A stretch of 64,000 bases of DNA from SZUA-35 sp963781035. Its GTDB lineage: Bacteria; Actinomycetota; Acidimicrobiia; Acidimicrobiales; SZUA-35. The DNA lies in NCBI GenBank assembly GCA_963781035.1, contig CAWAEN010000004.1, positions 434,001 through 498,000 of the forward strand, given 5' to 3'. Within the stretch, counting starts at the first letter, position 1, and each line of letters begins with the position of its first letter. The translations under genes and the position numbers were made by a program. A model generated the notes under the pieces. The model searched no databases. It was not told the origin of the DNA and was given only the letters and a program-made list of their open reading frames with translations. Positions 18,838 to 28,722 of the stretch are shown piece by piece.

Positions 18838-19374
18838 GTGATCTCGGTGACTGATACCGAGATGTCTGCCTCGAGCCCCGCTTCGGTCCCGACCTGGGAA
18901 GAAGTGGCTCACACCCATGGGCGATTTCTGTACAGCCTTGCGTATCGGCTGACAGGAAATCATCAGGATGCCCAGGACGTCGTGCAAGAGGTGCTCTTGC
19001 GAGTTCGCCGAGGACTGGCCACCTACCAACCAGGCAATCTGGAGGGTTGGCTCAGCAGAATCACGACCAACACGTTCCTGGATCGTGTCCGCAAGCAGAA
19101 GCGGCGCCCGACTCAGGCGTTGCCGGACGACCCAGATCGGTTCATCGCCGGTTCCCCCGGTATCGAGGCCGAAATGGCCCAGCGGGACCTGCCCGAGGAT
19201 CTGCAGAAGCTCCTGGCCGACCTGCCGGCGGACTTCCGGGCCCCCGTGATCCTGAAGGACGTGCTCGGCTACTCCTACGAGGAGATCGCCCAGCATCTCG
19301 ACGTGCCGATCGGCACGGTGCGAAGCCGCATTCACCGTGGGCGCAGTCGCCTGAAGGAGGCATTGACCGCATGA
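18838..19374 (+). CDS. ECF RNA polymerase sigma factor (SigE-like)
   Basis: A 178-residue group 4 sigma factor. Region 2 (about 20-85) includes LAYRLTGNHQDAQDVVQEVLLRV and the WLSRITTNTFLDRVRKQKR segment; region 4 (about 120-175) ends with YSYEEIAQHLDVPIGTVRSRIHRGRSRL, the -35 binding helix-turn-helix. GTG at 18838 is given as start; the ATG at 18862 is an alternative with little conserved sequence lost. Its stop overlaps the start of the anti-sigma-like gene, so the two are coupled. Envelope stress is the likely signal by analogy. Confidence 0.9.
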   Translation: MISVTDTEMSASSPASVPTWEEVAHTHGRFLYSLAYRLTGNHQDAQDVVQEVLLRVRRGLATYQPGNLEGWLSRITTNTFLDRVRKQKRRPTQALPDDPDRFIAGSPGIEAEMAQRDLPEDLQKLLADLPADFRAPVILKDVLGYSYEEIAQHLDVPIGTVRSRIHRGRSRLKEALTA

Positions 19375-19931
19375 GCGCCGACCGCATGAATCCGCCCCCG
19401 GACGACCTCTTCCCTGACGAGCCATGGGAATCCGAGATCAGCTCCCTTCTGGGAAGACTCGAGATGATCGATCCGCCTCCCGGTTTCATCGAGGCCGCCA
19501 TCGACCATCGTCCGCTGTTCGCCGGGCGGTTGCTGGCTGGTCTCGTGGCCGCCGCAGTGGTGGTGTTCGCTGCCACGTTCACGCTCGGGGCGTTCGGACA
19601 TCCACGCCTGCTCCCCGAGTTGTCGACCCTCACCTCCAGCGGGGCGATGGTGCAGAACGGGGGAACACGATCGGTGTTCCGCCAACCGGGAAGCCTCGAA
19701 CTCGACAAGCTCCCTGGGGGTACCCGGATCGTCTTGGCCGGCCGTGACGCCTGGGTCGACGCGGAAAAGGACGTGGTTGTCGTGGCCGACGACGGCGTCG
19801 TGGTCACGATGGTCGGCGTCACCCCAGACGAGGCCGAAGCGCTCATGCACGACATCGATGGTGGCCCCGCCGGTGTGGCGGGGATCATCAACCGGCTGAC
19901 GGCAACCGTCGGTTTTCCCGACCTCTCCTGA
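19371..19931 (+). CDS. Single-span membrane protein, probable anti-sigma factor
   Basis: A 186-residue protein starting at an ATGA overlap with the sigma gene. A short acidic cytoplasmic N-terminus (about 1-45) is followed by one transmembrane helix near residues 50-75 (LLAGLVAAAVVVFAATFTLG) and a beta-rich extracytoplasmic domain of about 105 residues. The zinc HxxxCxxC anti-sigma motif is absent, so the assignment rests on position, topology and coupling. It would hold the sigma factor at the membrane until an envelope signal releases it. Confidence 0.7.
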   Translation: MSADRMNPPPDDLFPDEPWESEISSLLGRLEMIDPPPGFIEAAIDHRPLFAGRLLAGLVAAAVVVFAATFTLGAFGHPRLLPELSTLTSSGAMVQNGGTRSVFRQPGSLELDKLPGGTRIVLAGRDAWVDAEKDVVVVADDGVVVTMVGVTPDEAEALMHDIDGGPAGVAGIINRLTATVGFPDLS

Positions 19932-19947
19932 ACGGATCGGCCTGAGA

Positions 19948-19962
19948 AGGCCGTTTCGGCCT
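19948..19962. terminator. Hairpin between convergent genes
   Basis: AGGCCG (19948-19953) and CGGCCT (19957-19962) pair over a TTT loop, between the convergent anti-sigma and second whiB genes. The stem is short and has no long T run, so it is a weak or bidirectional terminator candidate. Confidence 0.45.
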
Positions 19963-19974
19963 GAGGCGGACGGC

Positions 19975-20247
19975 CTAGCGGGAGGAGGCGGCGAGGGTGA
20001 CGCGCCGTGCCTTGATGATGCGGCGCCGCTGCCGCTCGGACGCTCCGCCCCACACTCCGTGGTCGACGCGGTTGTCGATGGCGTATTCCAGGCAGGGCTC
20101 CTTCACCGGGCAGGACGCGCAAATTTCCTTCGCGACCTCGACCCCCACGCCATCGGACGGGAAGAACACGGCCGGCGGGTGGTTGTTGCAGTTGCCATGG
20201 GCCATCCAGTTGGTGTCCATGGGAGATGAGACGTCGGAATAGGTCAT
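19975..20247 (-). CDS. WhiB-family iron-sulfur regulator (second copy)
   Basis: A 90-residue WhiB-like protein. The cysteines fall at 20, 43, 46 and 52, exactly as in the other WhiB of this window, though the rest differs (FFPSDGVGVEVAKEICASCPVKEPC). A GVWGG turn and a basic tail (ERQRRRIIKARR) complete the family pattern. It resembles WhiB2/WhmD-type regulators of cell division, but subtype cannot be settled by eye. ATG start; convergent with the sigma/anti-sigma pair. Confidence 0.92.
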   Translation of the reverse strand: MTYSDVSSPMDTNWMAHGNCNNHPPAVFFPSDGVGVEVAKEICASCPVKEPCLEYAIDNRVDHGVWGGASERQRRRIIKARRVTLAASSR

Positions 20248-20362
20248 TTGGTTCCCGCTTCAACAAAAAGTTGAAGAACTTCTCGCGACCGAGCGCCCGC
20301 GAGGCGTTCACAGGGAACACGTTCCGGCACTGCCGGTCGGCCGAGGAGGTAGCCTCCAGCGG

Positions 20363-20848
20363 ATGACGTACGTTGAGCCAACCGAAGATCTCCCTCCAGT
20401 CGCGGGGGCGAACATCGTGTATCTCGGGCCGGTGTCTCCGCACTGGGACATCCGCCATACGTTCGGCGAGCAGAAGATCATCGATGCATTCCGCACGCGG
20501 GTGAACGCACGCCTGCTGCTCCTGCCAAAGCACGACCCGCAGTTTCGACGCAATCGGGAACGGGTCAACCGCGATGCCGAGCGTGAACTGATCCGCCTCG
20601 AATGGGATCTCGGCGACGAGGAAGCAGCGCGTTATGCCGCCCCCAACCGTTCGGCTCCCGCTGCAGCCCCGGTCGCCGCCGTTGTGGCCGATGTCGCTCC
20701 GGCGCCGGAACCAGCGGCTGTCGAGCAACCTGCAGCTGCCGGACAAGCCGATGTCGCAGCCGAAGCGGTCACTGAGCCCGTTGCCGACACTGAACAGGCA
20801 GACACGGAGCAGGAAGCAGCGACGGTCGAGGACGCAGCAACCGAATGA
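20363..20848 (+). CDS. Hypothetical protein with an Ala/Glu/Val-rich tail
   Basis: 161 residues in two parts: a folded-looking N-terminal half (about 1-95) with VYLGPVSPHWDIRHTFGEQ and a basic helical stretch, then an acidic low-complexity tail of Ala, Pro, Val, Glu and Gln. I do not recognise the family. The stop overlaps the start of the ROK kinase gene (ATGA), so it is in one transcript with it and probably with ppk1. It could be a small regulator or a ribosome- or nucleoid-associated protein; the sequence gives no direct clue. Confidence 0.7.
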   Translation: MTYVEPTEDLPPVAGANIVYLGPVSPHWDIRHTFGEQKIIDAFRTRVNARLLLLPKHDPQFRRNRERVNRDAERELIRLEWDLGDEEAARYAAPNRSAPAAAPVAAVVADVAPAPEPAAVEQPAAAGQADVAAEAVTEPVADTEQADTEQEAATVEDAATE

Positions 20849-21782
20849 AGGTCGTCGGTGTCGACCTCGGGGGAACCAAGATCTTGACGAGAGTCGTCGA
20901 TGTCGACACCGGAAAATCCGTTGGGCGAAAGAAGGTCCCGACACCGCGAACCGGGCCCAAGGACGTTCTCGCTGCCATCGTGGATCTCGTCCGCGAGCTC
21001 GACGGTTCCGATGACGTCGGTGCCATCGGCGTCGGTGTTGCCCGGCCTCGTCACCAGGGACGGCGTTGTCGACCGGTGCCCGAACATCCCCGGATGGGAC
21101 AAGCCGGTTGCCGTGGCCAAGACGCTCGCCAAGGCACTGGATCGCCCAGTGGTCGTGGCCAACGACGTGAACTGTGGTGCTGTTGCCGAGCATCGCGTCG
21201 GTGCCGGCCGGGGTGTCGACGATCTGATGGCGATGTTCGTCGGCACCGGTGTCGGCGGCGGGATCATTCTCGACGGCCGACTGATCGAAGGATCGCGCGG
21301 CATGGCCGGTGAGGTCGGACACATCACCGTGATCGACGACGGTCGTGTGTGCGGTTGTGGCGAACGAGGGCATCTCGAGGCGTACGCCGGTCGAGCCGGC
21401 ATCGAGACGCGAGGCGCGCCGCCTCGTCGAGCACGGCCGAAAGAGCAATCTCGTCGAGTTGGCCGGTGACAGCCAGATCAAGAGTCGACACATCTCCGAT
21501 GCCGTCGCCGCCGGTGACGAGGTCACCAACGAGTTGCTCGATGACGCCGTCAAGGCCCTGGCCATCGGCGTCGGCAACATGGCCACGATCCTGGATCTTC
21601 CTCGTGTGGTGCTTGGCGGCGGTGTCGTCGACAAGCTCGGTCAGCCCTTCATCGATCAGATCGCGGGGTCATTGTCCTTCGGCGGTTTCGGCCCAACGGT
21701 GTGCGAGCTCGCGCTGGCGCAGCGTCTCGACGACGCCGGCGTCGTCGGGGCTGCTCTCCTGGCAGCCGACCGTCTACGCTGA
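20845..21782 (+). CDS. ROK-family sugar kinase, glucokinase-like (frame interrupted twice)
   Basis: About 312 residues. The ATP-binding GVDLGGTK lies at the N-terminus, a GVGGGIILDG motif in the middle, and the ROK zinc signature CGCGERGHLEAY near residue 170. It would phosphorylate glucose or a related sugar. Two single extra bases break the frame, one in CCC at 21041-21043 and an A at about 21407; corrected, the three pieces join without loss. The N-terminal motif is of the ATP-dependent type rather than the one seen in polyphosphate glucokinases, despite the ppk1 gene 42 bases downstream. Confidence 0.83.
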
Positions 21783-21824
21783 ACCACTGAGCGACGCCCC
21801 GGTTGCTCATCCCGAGGAGCAACC

Positions 21825-23991
21825 ATGAACGCCCCCGAGTCCGACGATCAACACGAAGTGTCGGTCACCGGTTTCGATCCCGATGATCCGTCCACCCGGT
21901 ACACCAATCGCGAGCTTTCGTGGCTCGAGTTCAACAGTCGGGTGTTGGCGCAAGCCGAAGACGACCGCCTTCCGCTGCTCGAGCGGCTGAAGTTCTGTGC
22001 CATCTATGGGTCGAACCTCGATGAGTTCTACATGGTGCGAGTCGCTGGTCTGAAAGATCAGGTGGCGGCCGGCGTCACGAGCACCCCTCCGGACGGCATG
22101 ACGCCGCTTCAAGAGGTCCAGGAGATCCAACGCGTGACCCACGAGCAGCTCGCTCGGCTGCAGACCGTCGCCTTCGACGTACTCCTTCCGGAGTTGGCGG
22201 AGGCAGGTGTCGAGGTCGTCGACTGGAGCGATCTCGACCACGACGAACGCAAGCAGGCCGGGGGAGAGTTCGAGTCCCGGGTCTTCCCCGTGCTGACACC
22301 GTTGGCCGTCGATCCGGGCCACCCGTTCCCCTACATCTCGACACTCTCACTCAACCTCGCCGTGTCGGTCATCGAACCGGACACTCGGCGTCGCCGATTC
22401 GCCCGGGTGAAGGTGCCGCCGGCGCTCCCACGATTCGTTGATCTTCCGAGCGGTCGGATGGTCCCGATGGAACAGGTCATCGCCGCCCACCTCGACCAAC
22501 TGTTCCCCGGGATGGAGGTCGCCGGAGCCTGGCCGTTCAGGGTCACCAGGAACGCCGACCTCACGCTCGACGACGAGGAAGCCGACGATCTTCTCGAAGC
22601 GGTCGAGATCGAGCTCCGCCGCCGTCGTTTCGGTCGGGCGATCCGGCTCGAGATCGACACGACGATGCCCGACCGAGACTCGTCGTCTCCTTCTGCGAGA
22701 ACTCGATCTCGACGATGCCGACGTGTTCTCGGGTAGCGGCCTCATCGATCCCACCGGGTTCTGGCAGATCGCAGGCGTCGCCCGCCCCGATCTGTCCCAA
22801 CCGTCCTACCGGGGGGCGACACCGTGGGAGCTGGCCGACACCGAGGGCAGCGCCGAGTTCTTCGCCCGGCTGCGGAGCCACGACGTGCTGGTCCACCATC
22901 CCTACGACTCATTCGGCCGCTCGGTCAGCGAGTTCGTTCGCCAGGCGTCGCTCGACCCCAAGGTCCTGGCGATCAAGCTCACGCTCTATCGCACGTCGGG
23001 CGACAGTCCGATCGTCGAGTCACTGATCCGAGCAGCCGAGGACGGCAAGCAGGTCGTTGCCCTCGTCGAGCTGAAGGCGCGATTCGACGAAAGCAACAAC
23101 ATCGGCTGGGCCAGGCGGTTGGAGAATGCCGGCGTCCACGTCGTCTACGGACTCGTCGGTCTCAAGACGCACTGCAAGACCACGCTGGTGATTCGCGACG
23201 ACCCAGACGGCCTGCGCCAGTACTGCCACGTCGGCACCGGCAACTACAACCCGAAGACCGCTCGTATCTACGAAGACATCGGTGTCATCACGTCGCGCCT
23301 CGACATCGGCGAGGACCTCACCCAGTTGTTCAACTTCCTCACCGGGTTCGGTCGCAACGTCAACTACGAACGACTGCTGGTCGCCCCTCGGACTCTCCGA
23401 CCCCGTCTGCAGGAGCTCATCGAAGGCGAGACGAAGCGTCGCGAGGACGGCCGAATCATGCTGAAGATGAACAGTCTGGTCGACGCCGAGATGATCGATG
23501 CGCTCTACGACGCCAGTGAGGCCGGTGTGAAGATCGATCTCTTCATCCGTGGGATCTGCTGCCTGCGTCCGGGCGTGGCGGGGCTGTCGGAGAACATCCG
23601 GGTCCGGTCCCTCGTTGGCCGCTACCTCGAGCACTCCCGCATCTTCTTCTTCGCCCATGGTGCCGAAGACGATGACGGACGACCCGAGCCGGCTCTCTAC
23701 TTCGGGTCGGCCGACATGATGCCCAGGAACCTCGACCGTCGTATCGAGGTGCTCATCCGTGTCGTCAATCCCGAGATCAAGCGGCGCCTGCTCGAGATCT
23801 TCACCATCAACGACGAAGACACGACCCTGGCATGGGAACTCGGACCTGACGGCACGTATCGCCGTCTCGAGGACACTGGGGTGTCCGCCCATGATCGCTT
23901 CGAGGCATTGGCCCACGCCCGGGCCGATCGGCTCGATTCTCCCAAAGGCCGACCGGTGCCGCCTCCCCTCGAGGCACACGAACGTGGGTGA
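21825..23991 (+). CDS. ppk1: Polyphosphate kinase (frame interrupted once)
   Basis: About 722 residues, the usual PPK1 length. It makes polyphosphate reversibly from ATP. YTNRELSWLEFNSRVL and YGSNLDEFYMVRVAG mark the N-terminal domain; FDESNNIGWARRLENAGVHVVYG and LKTHCKTTLVIR contain the catalytic region with the phosphorylated His (KTHCK) and the partner His in the C-terminal domain (YLEHSRIFFF). One extra C at 22673-22674 shifts the frame between residues 284 and 285. Given the intact halves, sequence error is likely. It leads a phosphate-related block and overlaps the following Nudix gene by eight bases. Confidence 0.93.
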
Positions 23992-24448
23992 TGCCGAGGA
24001 CGACGACCTCGTTCGAGCCGCCGGGTGTGTCGTGTGGCGAGTCGAGGCGGGCGAGCCCGAGGTGCTGGTGGTCCACCGCCCTCGCTACGACGATTGGTCC
24101 TTCCCGAAAGGCAAGCTGGACAACGGTGAGGACTGGATCGACGGGGCCAGACGCGAGGTGGAAGAGGAGACCGGTCTCACCGGCGAGATCGGCGTGGCTC
24201 TCGACACGGTCTTCTATGTCGATCACAAGGGTCGGCAGAAGGAGGTGCGGTACTGGACCATGCGGGTCGAAGCCGGTCTGTTCGTCGAAAACGACGAGGT
24301 CGACGAGGTGGCATGGATGACACTTGCCGACGCCAGGGGCCGACTGTCGTACGAACGAGATGGTCTACTCCTGGACCAGGCGGCAAGCAGGATCGGGACT
24401 CCGCCAACCGAAGCACCGCTGCCAGAAGAGCTGTCAGAAGAACAGTGA
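23984..24448 (+). CDS. Nudix hydrolase
   Basis: A 154-residue Nudix protein. The box GKLDNGEDWIDGARREVEEETGL (G-x5-E-x7-REVEEETGL, about residues 43-65) is complete. GTG start inside the end of ppk1 gives translational coupling. The C-terminal tail is Glu/Pro rich. Relatives next to ppk in actinobacteria resemble the N-terminal part of MutT1 or diadenosine-polyphosphate hydrolases; no histidine-phosphatase half is present. Substrate could be an oxidised nucleotide or a dinucleoside polyphosphate. Confidence 0.88.
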   Translation: MGDAEDDDLVRAAGCVVWRVEAGEPEVLVVHRPRYDDWSFPKGKLDNGEDWIDGARREVEEETGLTGEIGVALDTVFYVDHKGRQKEVRYWTMRVEAGLFVENDEVDEVAWMTLADARGRLSYERDGLLLDQAASRIGTPPTEAPLPEELSEEQ

Positions 24449-24461
24449 GCCGACGGCGGAG

Positions 24462-25560
24462 ATGAGCGGCGCATCGGTGTGGTGGCCCACGCCGGTGGGC
24501 GCCGAGCGATGGTTCACCGAGGACGAGCGAGCTGCGGCTCGTCGGTATCACCGGCCGGTCGAGCGGGCCGCCGGTATCCGACTCGTCGCTCATGCCGTCG
24601 CCCTCGGGTCGGTGGTCGCGCTGACCCGGACGGTCGAGTTCAGCACCATCGCAACGATCGTGGCCGTCGAGTTGGGAATTGCGCTCCCGCGAGTGGCCGT
24701 TGACGGGTGGCACGAATTCGTTCACGAGCCACGCTTCGGTTCCGAGCCGGTGCGTGTCTGGGCGTTCATGGTGACGGTGGTGGGGCGAATGGTGCTCGAG
24801 ATGCTGGGTCTCGCCTTCGTCGATCGCTGGTTGGGATCGATCGATGGTTCCCTCCCGAGCGTGGCCCTGGTCGGCGGGGTGGCGTTTGCGATTCCGATCT
24901 TCTCGGCGCTGTTCGGCCCTCGTTTCGTTCTTCTGATGCACCGCGCCTCCGACGTGGACACCAACCACGCCGGCCATGGCCTGGCATCGAAACGGGCCGC
25001 CGATTTCGGTGTTGCCAGGCCGAGGCTCGTGGTTCTCGACCCCGCAGCCTTCGATGGTGTCAACGCTTTTGCCACCGGTACGGGTGCCCATGTCACGGTT
25101 GCCGTGAGCGAACGGCTGCTCGACGCGCCATCGGATCTCTTCAGCCACGTGGTCGGCCACGAGTTCTCGCACATTCGTCGACATCACCTCGGATGGTCGG
25201 CGCTCGCATCGGGAATCGCGGCCGGCATCGTCAGCGCCTCGTCGGTGGCAGCCACCGTGCGCCTCGTCGGCGACGGTTCGACGGCTTCCGCTGCTGATCC
25301 TCCTCGTCGGGCTCGGCAGCCTTCCGCTGCGGCTCGTGCTGGCGTGGCTCAGCCGCCTGAACGAACGCCAGGCCGACCGGGATGCGACCGACAACAGCCC
25401 GATCGCTCCTCAGCTCCTGAAGCAGCTGCATCTCAGCGATCGGGCGGCGATCGAACCGTCCGTCGTCGGTCGACTGTTCAGTGCTCATCCGCCCCCGGCG
25501 GAACGCCTGGATCTGGCAGCCAGGGCGAGCGGGGCCGCTGAACTGCCTGCGGACGTGTGA
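24462..25560 (+). CDS. M48-family membrane metalloprotease (frame interrupted once)
   Basis: About 366 residues with several hydrophobic segments in the first 170 residues. The zinc site is GHEFSHIRRHH near residue 235 (HExxH), and the third ligand Glu lies in RLNERQADRDA after a further membrane region, as in HtpX/BlaR1-type M48 peptidases. An extra base near 25280 shifts the frame just before RLPLLILLVGLG. The gene starts 13 bases after the Nudix stop, so ppk1-nudix-M48 form an operon. Role likely in membrane protein turnover. Confidence 0.8.
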
Positions 25561-25585
25561 CAGCTGGCTCAGTCTCCACCTGACA

Positions 25586-25607
25586 GTTCATCTCGTGTTC
25601 ACTTCGG
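25586..25607 (+). promoter_or_regulatory. PHO box (PhoP/RegX3-type response-regulator site)
   Basis: Two adjacent 11-base units, GTTCATCTCGT (25586-25596) and GTTCACTTCGG (25597-25607), match the GTTCA-led 11-bp direct-repeat PHO box known from Streptomyces PhoP. It lies 109 bases before the pstS start, with room for a promoter. This indicates induction of the pst operon under phosphate limitation, probably by the response regulator encoded at 31693. Confidence 0.75.
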
Positions 25608-25715
25608 CACTCCTTTCCGGTCACCAACCGCCCGTAGCTTCCTCGGTGTCCCACGGTGGCCGCACATGGCTGCCGCCCGGAGACACGAAGACGATCTCGC
25701 CAAGGAGGCGATCTA

Positions 25716-26768
25716 GTGCGCTTGAACGTGATGAAACTGCTGGGCCTGTTGATGGTCTTCACCATGGTTGTCGCCGCTTGCGGTAGCGATGACGGCGATG
25801 CCTCTGCTGACGGCGGCTCGGACTCGACCGGGGCGACGGGAGATTCCGGCCAATGCGGTTCGGGCGACATCAACATCTCCGGCTCCTCGACCGTCGAGCC
25901 CATTTCGACTCGGGTTGCCGAGCTCTACGAAGAGGTGTGCGGAGACACGTTCGTGACCGTCGATGGTCCCGGCACCGGCGACGGATTCGCGCTGTTCTGT
26001 TCCGGCGAGACCGACATCTCCGATGCCTCCCGCCAGATCAAGGACGGCGAGGCCGAGGATTGCACCGCCGCGGGAATCGAGTACACCGAACTACTCGTCG
26101 CCTACGACGGCATCGCGGTCATGACGAGCCCGGCCAACACGGCCCTCGAGTGCCTGAGCTTCGTCGACCTCTACGCCCTTCTGGGTGGCAGTTCGGAGGG
26201 CTTCGGCAATTGGAGCGACGCCGACGCTCTCGGTGCCGAGCTCGGTTCGACCGTCGCCCCCTACCCAGACGCAGCGCTGGACATCAGTGCTCCGGGAACG
26301 GAGTCGGGAACGTACGACAGCTTCATCGAAATCGTGCTGGAAGGCATCGGTGAAGAGGTCGAGGGCGAGGACGGCACCTTCATCCGCACCGATTTCTCCG
26401 GCAACGCCGATGACAACGTCATCATCGAGGGCATTGCCGGTAGCGACACCAGCCTCGGTTGGGTCGGCTTCGCTTTCGCCGAGGAGAACCAGGACCGGGT
26501 CAAGGAGATCCAGATCTCCGAGGAACCAGGCGGTGACTGCGTCAGTCCCACCATCGAGACCATCGCCGACGGCTCCTACCCCGTGAGCCGTGGCCTCTAC
26601 ATCTACGTCAACAACGAGAAGCTCGACTCCAACCCGGCGCTGCGTGGCTTCGTCGAGTTCTACCTCAATGACGGCTACACCGAGTCGGTGACCAAGGCCT
26701 TCGGTGAGTCCGGCTACGTGCCGCTGCCCGACGCGGTTCTCGCCGACACCAGAGCAGCGCTCGGTTGA
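25716..26768 (+). CDS. pstS: Phosphate ABC transporter substrate-binding lipoprotein
   Basis: A 350-residue lipoprotein. The signal peptide ends in VVAAC (lipobox Cys near residue 22), followed by an Asp/Ser-rich tether and then the binding domain with SGSSTVEPIS and APGTESGTYD, both phosphate-contact loops of the PstS family. It captures phosphate outside the membrane for PstCAB. GTG at 25716 is preferred for the AAGGAGG seven bases upstream. Its stop overlaps a TTG that starts pstC. Preceded by a PHO box. Confidence 0.94.
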   Translation: MRLNVMKLLGLLMVFTMVVAACGSDDGDASADGGSDSTGATGDSGQCGSGDINISGSSTVEPISTRVAELYEEVCGDTFVTVDGPGTGDGFALFCSGETDISDASRQIKDGEAEDCTAAGIEYTELLVAYDGIAVMTSPANTALECLSFVDLYALLGGSSEGFGNWSDADALGAELGSTVAPYPDAALDISAPGTESGTYDSFIEIVLEGIGEEVEGEDGTFIRTDFSGNADDNVIIEGIAGSDTSLGWVGFAFAEENQDRVKEIQISEEPGGDCVSPTIETIADGSYPVSRGLYIYVNNEKLDSNPALRGFVEFYLNDGYTESVTKAFGESGYVPLPDAVLADTRAALG

Positions 26769-27736
26769 CCGCAACGAGTCTGGACGCGACGCTCCTCGCC
26801 GGGAACCCGAAACGACGAGCCAAGGAGACCAGGGTCAAGCTGCTCCTCGGGGGAGCGGCCGGCACGTCCCTCCTGGTTTCGGTCCTCATCGTCGGGTCCC
26901 TGCTGTTCAAGGCACAGCTCTTCATCGGCGATCTGATCAACCCGCCGGAGGACGCGATCGAGGCGGCCGGCAGTGATGGCATCGGGCTGAGCAGCCTCGT
27001 GGGTGACCAGTGGTCACCCCGTCTGCTCGAGTTCGACATCAAGACACTGCTCTTCGGCTCGATCGTGGTGACGGTGGTGGCCATGCTCGTCGCCGGACCG
27101 ATCGGGTTCGGTGCTGCGATCTACTTGTCGGAATACGCCCAGCCCAAAGTACGCAAGGTCCTCAAACCCGTGCTCGAAGTTCTGGCGGGAATCCCCTCGG
27201 TCGTGCTCGGGTTCTTCGCCCTCAAGTGGATCGGGCCGAACGTCGTCGACAAGCTCTTCAACTCCGGCAATCAGAGCCTTCTCGCTGCGGGTCTCGGTGT
27301 CGGGATCCTCACGATTCCCCTCGTCGCCTCGATCTCCGAAGACGCGATGCGCTCGGTTCCGAATGCGCTGCGCGAGGCGTCGGCCGGGCTCGGCGCCCGC
27401 AAGATGACCACCAGCGTGAGCGTCGTTGTTCCTGCTGCCATCTCCGGGCTGGTCGCAGCGTTGATCGTTGCCACCTCGCGTGCCATCGGCGAGACGATGG
27501 TCGTGTTCCTCGCTGCCGGAGGCTCGGGCAACTCGGCGCAGTTCACGCTGAACCCTCTCGACAAGGGAGCGACGATGACGGCGGCGATGGCCTCGCAGGC
27601 CTCGGGCACCGACGGCACGATCATCGACACTGCCTTCAACTCGTTGTTCTTCGTTGGTGCTGTTCTGTTCCTGATCACGTTGGTGCTCAACGTCATCGCC
27701 GACCGCTTCGTCCGCCGTGTGCGGCAGGCCTACTGA
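26765..27736 (+). CDS. pstC: Phosphate ABC transporter permease PstC
   Basis: A 323-residue membrane subunit with about six helices. The cytoplasmic EAA-type loop is ALREASAGLGARKMTTSVSVVVP, the contact with PstB; GIPSVVLGFFAL and TSRAIGETM are conserved PstC/PstA segments. The TTG start overlaps the pstS stop as TTGA, so translation is coupled. It forms the channel with PstA. Confidence 0.93.
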   Translation: MTATSLDATLLAGNPKRRAKETRVKLLLGGAAGTSLLVSVLIVGSLLFKAQLFIGDLINPPEDAIEAAGSDGIGLSSLVGDQWSPRLLEFDIKTLLFGSIVVTVVAMLVAGPIGFGAAIYLSEYAQPKVRKVLKPVLEVLAGIPSVVLGFFALKWIGPNVVDKLFNSGNQSLLAAGLGVGILTIPLVASISEDAMRSVPNALREASAGLGARKMTTSVSVVVPAAISGLVAALIVATSRAIGETMVVFLAAGGSGNSAQFTLNPLDKGATMTAAMASQASGTDGTIIDTAFNSLFFVGAVLFLITLVLNVIADRFVRRVRQAY

Positions 27737-27747
27737 GGACCGGGTCC

Positions 27748-28717
27748 ATGGCCATCACTGCTCCCATTGTCAATCGAGACAAGACGGCCGAACGAGTGCG
27801 ATCGACGCTCGAGAGCGGCACGTCCGACACCAAGAACGCGGCCTTCCGCTGGCTGCTCATCGCTACCCTCGGCTTCTCGTTGCTCATCCTGGCCGTGCTG
27901 CTCTACGACGTCATCACCGGAGGGTGGTCGGTGTTCGCCGAGCGGCTCGGGTCCTTCGTGGCCAATCCCAGCCGATCCCGCCCGGGTGAGGCAGGTGTGT
28001 TCCAGGGTCTCCGAGGCACGTTCTGGATCGGCATCTTCGTGATCTTCATCACCTTCCCGCTCGGCATCGGTGCTGCGATCTACATCGAGGAGTACGCCAC
28101 CGACACCTGGTTCACCCGGATGATCGACATCAACATCCGCAACCTGGCCGGTGTCCCGTCTGTGGTCTACGGCATCCTCGGCTTCACGATCTTCGTCGGC
28201 GTGCTCGACGGCGATATTCGGCGATGTCGAGTCGTCCTTCGGCAAGACGACGGCCGCCGGCGGTTTGACGCTGGCCGTGCTGTCGCTGCCGATCGTCATC
28301 ATCACGGCGGCCGAGGCCATCCGCGCTGTTCCCGACTCGCTCCGTGAGGCGGGATATGGCGTCGGGGCGACGAAGTGGGAGGTCGTGAAGAGCCACGTCC
28401 TGCCGTACGCCGCACCCGGCATTCTCACTGGCACGCTTCTCTCGCTGGCCAGGGCTCTCGGCGAGGCTGCACCCTTGATTCTCGTCGGAGCCATTCGTGG
28501 TCGGCTCGGGTCCCGGGCCGGCTTCTTCGACCTCGATCAACTGGGCGAACAGTTCACCGCCATGCCCATCGTCATCACCGAATACGCTACGAAACCTGGT
28601 GATGACTGGGTCCCCGTGACATCGGCTGCCATCGTGATCCTGCTGGTCGTCGTGTTGACGTTCAACGCTGCGGCGGTGTTTCTGAGGAATCGCTTCGAGC
28701 GGAATCGTGAAGGTTGA
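27748..28717 (+). CDS. pstA: Phosphate ABC transporter permease PstA (frame interrupted once)
   Basis: About 322 residues, second channel subunit. NLAGVPSVVYGILG and the SLREAGYGVGATKWEVVKSHVLP EAA loop are typical. One extra base near 28215 shifts the frame between the two parts (after VGVLDGD, resuming FGDVESSFGKT). It begins 11 bases after pstC and its stop is followed within five bases by the pstB start. Since the pst genes on both sides are intact, an artefact is more likely than a mutation. Confidence 0.9.
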
Positions 28718-28722
28718 TCGAC

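Noticed and set aside
19142..21634. Very long open frame (about 830 codons) on the minus strand across the sigma, whiB and ROK genes
   Set aside because: It lies antisense to several genes with clear family motifs, its product is Arg/Ser/Pro-rich without any domain, and it exists because stop codons are rare in high-GC antisense DNA.
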